A stretch of DNA of 64,000 nucleotides from Hominifimenecus microfluidus (GTDB taxonomy: Bacteria; Bacillota; Clostridia; Lachnospirales; Lachnospiraceae). Of this stretch, positions 59,337 to 64,000 are shown piece by piece (the first letter of the stretch is position 1; every line of letters starts with the position of its first letter). The stretch lies in contig JAJEQR010000015.1 in assembly GCA_020687485.1 (NCBI GenBank), positions 1 through 64,000 on the forward strand, given 5' to 3'. Under the pieces are notes generated by a model that was not told the origin of the DNA, did no database searches, and saw nothing but the letters and a program-made list of their open reading frames with translations. A program made the translations under genes and the position numbers.

Positions 59337-60527
59337 TTACAGGCACTTCTCCAGAATGGTTATCATCTCATCCACATGTTCTTTGCCGATCACCAGCGGA
59401 GGAATAAAGCGGATGATATTGCTTCCGGCATTGATGAGAATCAATCCGGCATCCTGCGCTTTCTGAATGATATCCGCAACCGGATGATCAAACTCCAGTC
59501 CCTGGATCAGACCAACACCGCGATGCGCGATGATATCTTCATGCTTATCTTTCAGCTTTTCCAGACGCTCATACAGATAAACACCTACCGTCTTTACGTT
59601 CTCTAACACATGCTGACTCTCAAACAGATCAAAAATCTTGCTTGCCGTAGCGCCTGCCAGAGGATTACCGCCGAACGTGCTGCCATGATCACCCGGCTTT
59701 AATGACTGTGCCTTCTTGCTGCAGACAAATGCGCCGACCGGTACGCCGCAGCCAATCGCCTTAGCAGCCGTCATAACATCCGGAATCACGCCGTAGCGCT
59801 GATAAGCGAACATCTCGCCAGTACGTCCCATACCGCACTGAATCTCATCGCAGATCATCAGGATATCCTTCTCATCGCAAAGCTCACGGATGCCCTTCAG
59901 GAATTCTTCCGTTGCAGGATAGATACCGCCTTCGCCCTGTACCGGCTCCAGAATGATGGCACAGGTCTTCTCATTGACCAGAGACTTAACGCTCTCCAGG
60001 TTGTTGTACTCCGCAAAATGAATGCCGGAAATCAGAGGCTTGAACGGATCCTGATAATGCGCATTGCCGGTCAGAGAGAGGGCTCCCAGGCTGCGGCCAT
60101 GGAAGGAGTGCTGCATGGCAATAATCTCATGACCTGCCTTGCCGTCTCTGTCGTAAGCATAGCGAAGCGCCGTCTTCATCGCGCCCTCAATCGCCTCCGT
60201 ACCGCTGTTGCAGAAGAATGCTTTGCCGCCTGGAATGCCGGACGCCTTCACCAGCTTCTCCGCTGCCTCTACGGTAGGCTCGCTGTAAAAGTAATTCGAG
60301 ATATGAACGATCTTATCGACCTGAGCCTTGACCGCGTCATTAAATTCCTTATTATTATAACCCAGAGCGAATACTGCGATTCCGGCAAAGAAATCCAGAT
60401 ATTTCTTTCCTTCCGTATCATACAGATATACGCCGTCACCATGATCCAATGCCAGCGGATAGCGGTTATAGGTGTGAAGCAGGTACTGCTCGCCCTTCTC
60501 AATAATATTTTCCGTCTTCTTATTCAT
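59337..60527 (-). CDS. argD: Acetylornithine aminotransferase
   Basis: 396 residues. PLP-dependent class III aminotransferase of arginine synthesis. [55 protein letters not shown] and the PLP Lys in [11 protein letters not shown]. The ATG at 60527 has GGAGG 6 nt upstream inside argB and overlaps the argB stop by 8 nt. The longer frame to 60647 lies in argB. Confidence 0.95.
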   Translation of the reverse strand: MNKKTENIIEKGEQYLLHTYNRYPLALDHGDGVYLYDTEGKKYLDFFAGIAVFALGYNNKEFNDAVKAQVDKIVHISNYFYSEPTVEAAEKLVKASGIPGGKAFFCNSGTEAIEGAMKTALRYAYDRDGKAGHEIIAMQHSFHGRSLGALSLTGNAHYQDPFKPLISGIHFAEYNNLESVKSLVNEKTCAIILEPVQGEGGIYPATEEFLKGIRELCDEKDILMICDEIQCGMGRTGEMFAYQRYGVIPDVMTAAKAIGCGVPVGAFVCSKKAQSLKPGDHGSTFGGNPLAGATASKIFDLFESQHVLENVKTVGVYLYERLEKLKDKHEDIIAHRGVGLIQGLEFDHPVADIIQKAQDAGLILINAGSNIIRFIPPLVIGKEHVDEMITILEKCL

Positions 60528-61407
60528 GATGTTCCTCCGCAGAATGATCGCTGGTGATGGCTGTGCCGATACCACGATTTGTAAAGATTTCAAGCAGCAG
60601 GCAGTGAGCGATACGTCCGTCCAGGATATGTACACGGGATACGCCATCCTTCAGCGCCTGGATGCAATTCGTCAGCTTCGGAAGCATACCACCGGTTGCC
60701 GCTCCGCTGGCAACAAACTCCTCTGCCTCCGTTACAGTCATTGTAGGAATAAAGCTGTCCTTATCCTCAAAGACACGGAATACACCTTCGGTATCCGTCA
60801 GGAACGCCAGCTTCTCCGCATGAACCGCCGATGCGATCGCACAGGCCGCATCATCTGCATTGATGTTATAGCTGTCATAATTATCGTCATAACCGATCGG
60901 GCAGATAATCGGAAGGAAATCCTTCTCCAGAAGATCCATGATTACCTTCGGATTTACTTCGGTGATCTCGCCGACGAAGCCGAGATCCTTGCCGCCGGAG
61001 ATTCTCTTCTGAACCTTCAGCAGACCACCGTCCTTACCGCTGATGCCGACCGCGTGAACGCCCAGCTTCTCCACCATCTGAACCAAACTTTTATTCACAC
61101 GGTTCAGAACCATCTCAGCGATCTCCATCGTGGGAGCATCCGTTACACGAAGACCGTTGATGAACTTCGGTTCCATACCGGCCTTGCTGACCCATTTACT
61201 GATATCCTTGCCGCCGCCGTGAACGATAATCGGCTTAAAGCCTACCAGCTTCAGCAGTACAACGTCCTTAATTACGTTCTCTTTGAGCTGCTCGTCCAGC
61301 ATTGCGCTTCCGCCGTACTTTACTACAATAATCTTACGATTGAATTTCTGAATATAAGGAAGTGCCTCAATCAGGACTTCCGCTTTTCTCATGATTTCCT
61401 GTTCCAT
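60520..61407 (-). CDS. argB: Acetylglutamate kinase
   Basis: 295 residues. Amino-acid kinase fold: [36 protein letters not shown] and ATGGMLPKL. Arginine feedback-sensitive types carry an N-terminal helix like [17 protein letters not shown] here, so feedback inhibition is likely. AAGGG lies 10 nt before the ATG. Confidence 0.96.
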   Translation of the reverse strand: MEQEIMRKAEVLIEALPYIQKFNRKIIVVKYGGSAMLDEQLKENVIKDVVLLKLVGFKPIIVHGGGKDISKWVSKAGMEPKFINGLRVTDAPTMEIAEMVLNRVNKSLVQMVEKLGVHAVGISGKDGGLLKVQKRISGGKDLGFVGEITEVNPKVIMDLLEKDFLPIICPIGYDDNYDSYNINADDAACAIASAVHAEKLAFLTDTEGVFRVFEDKDSFIPTMTVTEAEEFVASGAATGGMLPKLTNCIQALKDGVSRVHILDGRIAHCLLLEIFTNRGIGTAITSDHSAEEHHE

Positions 61408-61479
61408 GATTCTTTAACCCTTCTTTCTTCTATGTATAAAAAAGTATAAACTATAGTATACTCGTTCTCTGTCTCGGTT

Positions 61480-62700
61480 TTAACTGCGGTAGTCTGCGTT
61501 GATGGATACATATTCGTGTGTCAGGTCGCAGCCCCAGGCCGTTGCGGACTCTTCTCCCATCTTCACATCAGCGATCGCTGTCACAGCGGAGGCTGACAAA
61601 ATCTCCGTCGCCTTCTCTTCGCTGTAATCCGTCGCCGTACCATTCTCCACGATCTTCAACTTCCCGTTCTCGCTCTCAAAGTAGATATCCACCTTCTCCG
61701 GATCGAAGCTCGCGCCGGAATAGCCCATTGCGCACAGGATACGTCCCCAGTTCGCATCATGGCCGTAGATCGCCGCCTTGGTCAGGCTGGAGGTTACGAT
61801 GGACTTCGCCAGCGTGCGGGCCTGCTCTCTGCTGTCCGCGCCGACAACCTTCACCTCGAAGAGAGCCGTGCAGCCTTCGCCATCACCGGCAATCTTCTTG
61901 CACAGAGTTTCCATCACCTGATGGAACGCTGCGTAGAAGGTATCATAATCCTCACCTTCCGTCTCAATGCGGGGACAGCCGGACTGACCGTTCGCCAGCA
62001 CCAGAACGGTATCGTTCGTGGAGGTATCTCCGTCCACAGAGATCATATTGAAAGTGTCCTCCACATCCTTGCTCAGCGCCTTCTGTAACAGCTCCTTGCT
62101 GATATTCGCATCCGTGGTGAGGAAGCAGAGCATCGTGCACATATTCGGGTGAATCATGCCGGAACCCTTGCACATACCGGCAACGGTAACGGTCTTGCCG
62201 CCGATCTCGACCTGAACCGCCGTCTCCTTCGGAACCGTATCGGTCGTCATGATCGCAGTCGCCGCCTCATGTGCATCCTCTCTCGCACTGCCCAGGTGAT
62301 CCTTCAGTATGGAAATACCGGGAAGCAACTTGTCCATGGGAAGCTGGAAACCAATCACGCCGGTGGATGCCACCAACACGCTGTCTGCGGGAATGCCAAG
62401 TACCTTTGCCGCCTCGTCACAGGTATCCTTGCAGTAGCCCATGCCCTCCTCACCGGTGCAGGCATTCGCAACGCCGCTGTTCACAACTACGGCATGGCAC
62501 TTCGCGCCGCTCTGTACGACCATGCGATCCCACTTGACCGGAGCCGCCTGAACCAGGTTGCGGGTGAATACGCCGGCCGCCTCGCAGGGAGACTCGCTGT
62601 ATACCAGCGCCATATCCTTCTTATCCTTCTTTATGCCTGCCTGAATTCCGGCAGCCTGATAACCGATTGGCGCCGTTACGCCACCGTCAATAACCTTCAT
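61480..62700 (-). CDS. argJ: Bifunctional ornithine acetyltransferase / N-acetylglutamate synthase
   Basis: 406 residues from ATG 62700 (AAGGAG 8 nt upstream; longer frame to 62745 rejected). Self-cleaving enzyme; the cleavage region reads KGSGMIHPNMCTML, with Thr as the expected nucleophile, where many homologues have NMATML. Its presence implies the cyclic arginine pathway. Follows argC. Confidence 0.96.
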   Translation of the reverse strand: MKVIDGGVTAPIGYQAAGIQAGIKKDKKDMALVYSESPCEAAGVFTRNLVQAAPVKWDRMVVQSGAKCHAVVVNSGVANACTGEEGMGYCKDTCDEAAKVLGIPADSVLVASTGVIGFQLPMDKLLPGISILKDHLGSAREDAHEAATAIMTTDTVPKETAVQVEIGGKTVTVAGMCKGSGMIHPNMCTMLCFLTTDANISKELLQKALSKDVEDTFNMISVDGDTSTNDTVLVLANGQSGCPRIETEGEDYDTFYAAFHQVMETLCKKIAGDGEGCTALFEVKVVGADSREQARTLAKSIVTSSLTKAAIYGHDANWGRILCAMGYSGASFDPEKVDIYFESENGKLKIVENGTATDYSEEKATEILSASAVTAIADVKMGEESATAWGCDLTHEYVSINADYRS

Positions 62701-62807
62701 ATATAATACTCCTTCCACCGCCTCTGACCAGGCGGTCTGTGTCATTCTTATAGCGGTTCAGAATCTCAATCTCTGTCTGGTTCCGATTTCACGCTCTCTC
62801 CGTCTTA

Positions 62808-63848
62808 CTACGGAAACATCGGGAGCTGCTGCAATCCAGTATTCTCTAGCAACCCGAACATCAGGTTCATATTCTGAACGGCCTGTCCGGCTGCACCCTT
62901 TACAACATTATCCAGCGCGCCCATCGCTACAACTCTCTTCGTGCGGGGGTCTACCTGGAAGCCGATATCCACGAAGTTGCTGCCCTCGACCCAGCGGGTC
63001 TCTGCGCATACGCCATGGCCCAGCAGACGGATGAAATACTCATCCTTATAATACTTCTCATAAGCTTCCTGGATCTGTTCCTTCGTCACGCCGTCCTTCA
63101 GGTTCGCGTAAGCGGTCACGAGGATACCGCGGTTCATGGGAACCAGATGAGGTGTGAAGTTCAGGAGAATCTCTCTGCCTGCCGCATAGCCCAGCTGCTC
63201 CTCGATCTCCGGCGTATGGCGGTGATTCGTCACGCCGTATGCCTTCATATTCTCATTCACTTCGCAGAACAGGTTCGCAACCTTGGCTCCGCGGCCTGCA
63301 CCGGAGGTACCTGACTTGGCATCGATAATGATCGTATCGGGGTCTACCAGGCCTTCCTTCACCAACGGATACAGCGTCAGAATTGAGCAGGTCGTGTAGC
63401 AGCCAGGATTCGCCAGAATACGGGCTCCTGGAATGTCCTTCCGGTTGATCTCGCACAGACCATAGACTGCCTCCGGAATGTACTGCGGGCTCTTGTGCTC
63501 GATCTTGTACCACTTCTCGTATACCTTTACATCCTTAATACGGAAATCTGCGCTCAGGTCGATGATCTTCGTCTTCGAAAGGATATTGTCATTCACCATG
63601 GATGCGCAGAAGCCCTGCGGCGTCGCCGTGAAGATAACATCCGCCTCTTCCGCCAGCGCTTCCATATTGTCATCCAGACATTTTGCGTCCACCATGCGGA
63701 ACAGGTTTCTGTATACAGAAGAGAAATCTTCACCGATATAGCTTCTCGAACCATACCATACGACCTCCGCTTCCGGATGCTGATAGAGAAGTCTTGCGAG
63801 TTCCGCACCGGCATATCCGGTCGAACCGATAATTCCTGCCTTGATCAT
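62808..63848 (-). CDS. argC: N-acetyl-gamma-glutamyl-phosphate reductase
   Basis: 346 residues from ATG 63848 (AAGGTGG 7 nt upstream). NADP-binding GIIGSTGYAGAELARLL, catalytic Cys in ANPGCYTT, and SGTSGAGRGAK. First gene of the argC-J-B-D operon, with an ARG-box-like promoter region upstream. A longer frame to 63956 lies over that promoter and was rejected. Confidence 0.96.
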   Translation of the reverse strand: MIKAGIIGSTGYAGAELARLLYQHPEAEVVWYGSRSYIGEDFSSVYRNLFRMVDAKCLDDNMEALAEEADVIFTATPQGFCASMVNDNILSKTKIIDLSADFRIKDVKVYEKWYKIEHKSPQYIPEAVYGLCEINRKDIPGARILANPGCYTTCSILTLYPLVKEGLVDPDTIIIDAKSGTSGAGRGAKVANLFCEVNENMKAYGVTNHRHTPEIEEQLGYAAGREILLNFTPHLVPMNRGILVTAYANLKDGVTKEQIQEAYEKYYKDEYFIRLLGHGVCAETRWVEGSNFVDIGFQVDPRTKRVVAMGALDNVVKGAAGQAVQNMNLMFGLLENTGLQQLPMFP

Positions 63849-63931
63849 GTCTTTTCCACCTTTTCTTTGTCCATACTGCCGGAGAATCCGATTCCGCCCA
63901 AAATATCCTAGGGGCTTTGTCAGGCTTGTCA

Positions 63932-63955
63932 TGTAATAATTATACAAAATATTCA
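63932..63955 (-). promoter_or_regulatory. Probable arg operon promoter with ARG-box-like sites
   Basis: On the minus strand TGAATATTTTG precedes TGTATAATTATTACA, which contains TATAAT (63944-63939) as -10. The second sequence is an imperfect palindrome (63932-63946). Both resemble ArgR/AhrC half-sites (TGAATA-like). No good -35 is visible, which fits a regulated promoter. Confidence 0.6.
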
Positions 63956-64000
63956 CCCTTTGTTTTCGTATTCCCTTGCGATATAGAATTTTTTCGTTGT

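Overview
The window looks like the chromosome of an anaerobic, endospore-forming member of the Clostridia, most likely a Lachnospiraceae. The main pointers are pyruvate:ferredoxin oxidoreductase, phosphate acetyltransferase, the spoIIA and spoVA sporulation genes, a GerM-like lipoprotein, CstA, a RACo-like ASKHA protein, and the DUF5716/DUF5717 pair that I associate with Lachnospiraceae. Most genes have clear Shine-Dalgarno sites and many are packed with overlapping ends. I see no prophage, CRISPR array or rRNA. The only mobile-element signal is the probable end of an IS21-family element at the left edge.

Layout. 1-9.3 kb: a cell-wall deacetylase, an SH3/3D-domain exported protein, a SpoU-type rRNA methyltransferase with recJ, a Ca2+-type P-ATPase with a shortened N-terminus, a 58-residue DUF3006-like protein and a YitT-family protein. 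9.3-19.3 kb: cstA with an unknown partner, tRNA-Gly(CCC), a RACo-like ATPase, a structured intergenic region with its own promoter, mtnA-cupin-Nif11-like, and PFOR. 19.5-20.6 kb: a small membrane protein followed by about 770 bp of non-coding DNA with two kinds of tandem repeat. 20.6-27.1 kb: a MalY/PatB aminotransferase, purA, a divergent XRE regulator, an Old-Yellow-Enzyme/Fe-S oxidoreductase and a LysR regulator.

27.1-33.4 kb: the sporulation block spoIIAA-spoIIAB-sigF and spoVAA-AB-AC, split by a zur-znuA-znuC-znuB zinc-uptake cassette that has its own promoter and two matching operator-like sites. 33.6-42.1 kb: a zinc-ribbon/TPR membrane protein with a 46-residue upstream gene, rpmF, pta, guaD, ybaK, a Cof-type phosphatase, ispE, an unusual ispF and aroK. 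41.3-47.0 kb: a TPR-like protein, a degenerate Hsp70-like protein (DUF5716) and a 1201-residue partner (DUF5717), which I consider the best candidate for an undescribed system here. 47.1-59.3 kb: rarA, a second deacetylase, two glycerophosphodiesterases, and comEA, a two-component system, gerM and comEC in one directional run, then a DMT transporter and a MOSC protein. 59.3-63.8 kb: argC-argJ-argB-argD, with an ARG-box-like palindrome on the probable promoter.

Many start codons were moved downstream of the longest open frame because a good Shine-Dalgarno sequence precedes an internal ATG; each case is stated. All family names come from reading motifs, not from a database search.
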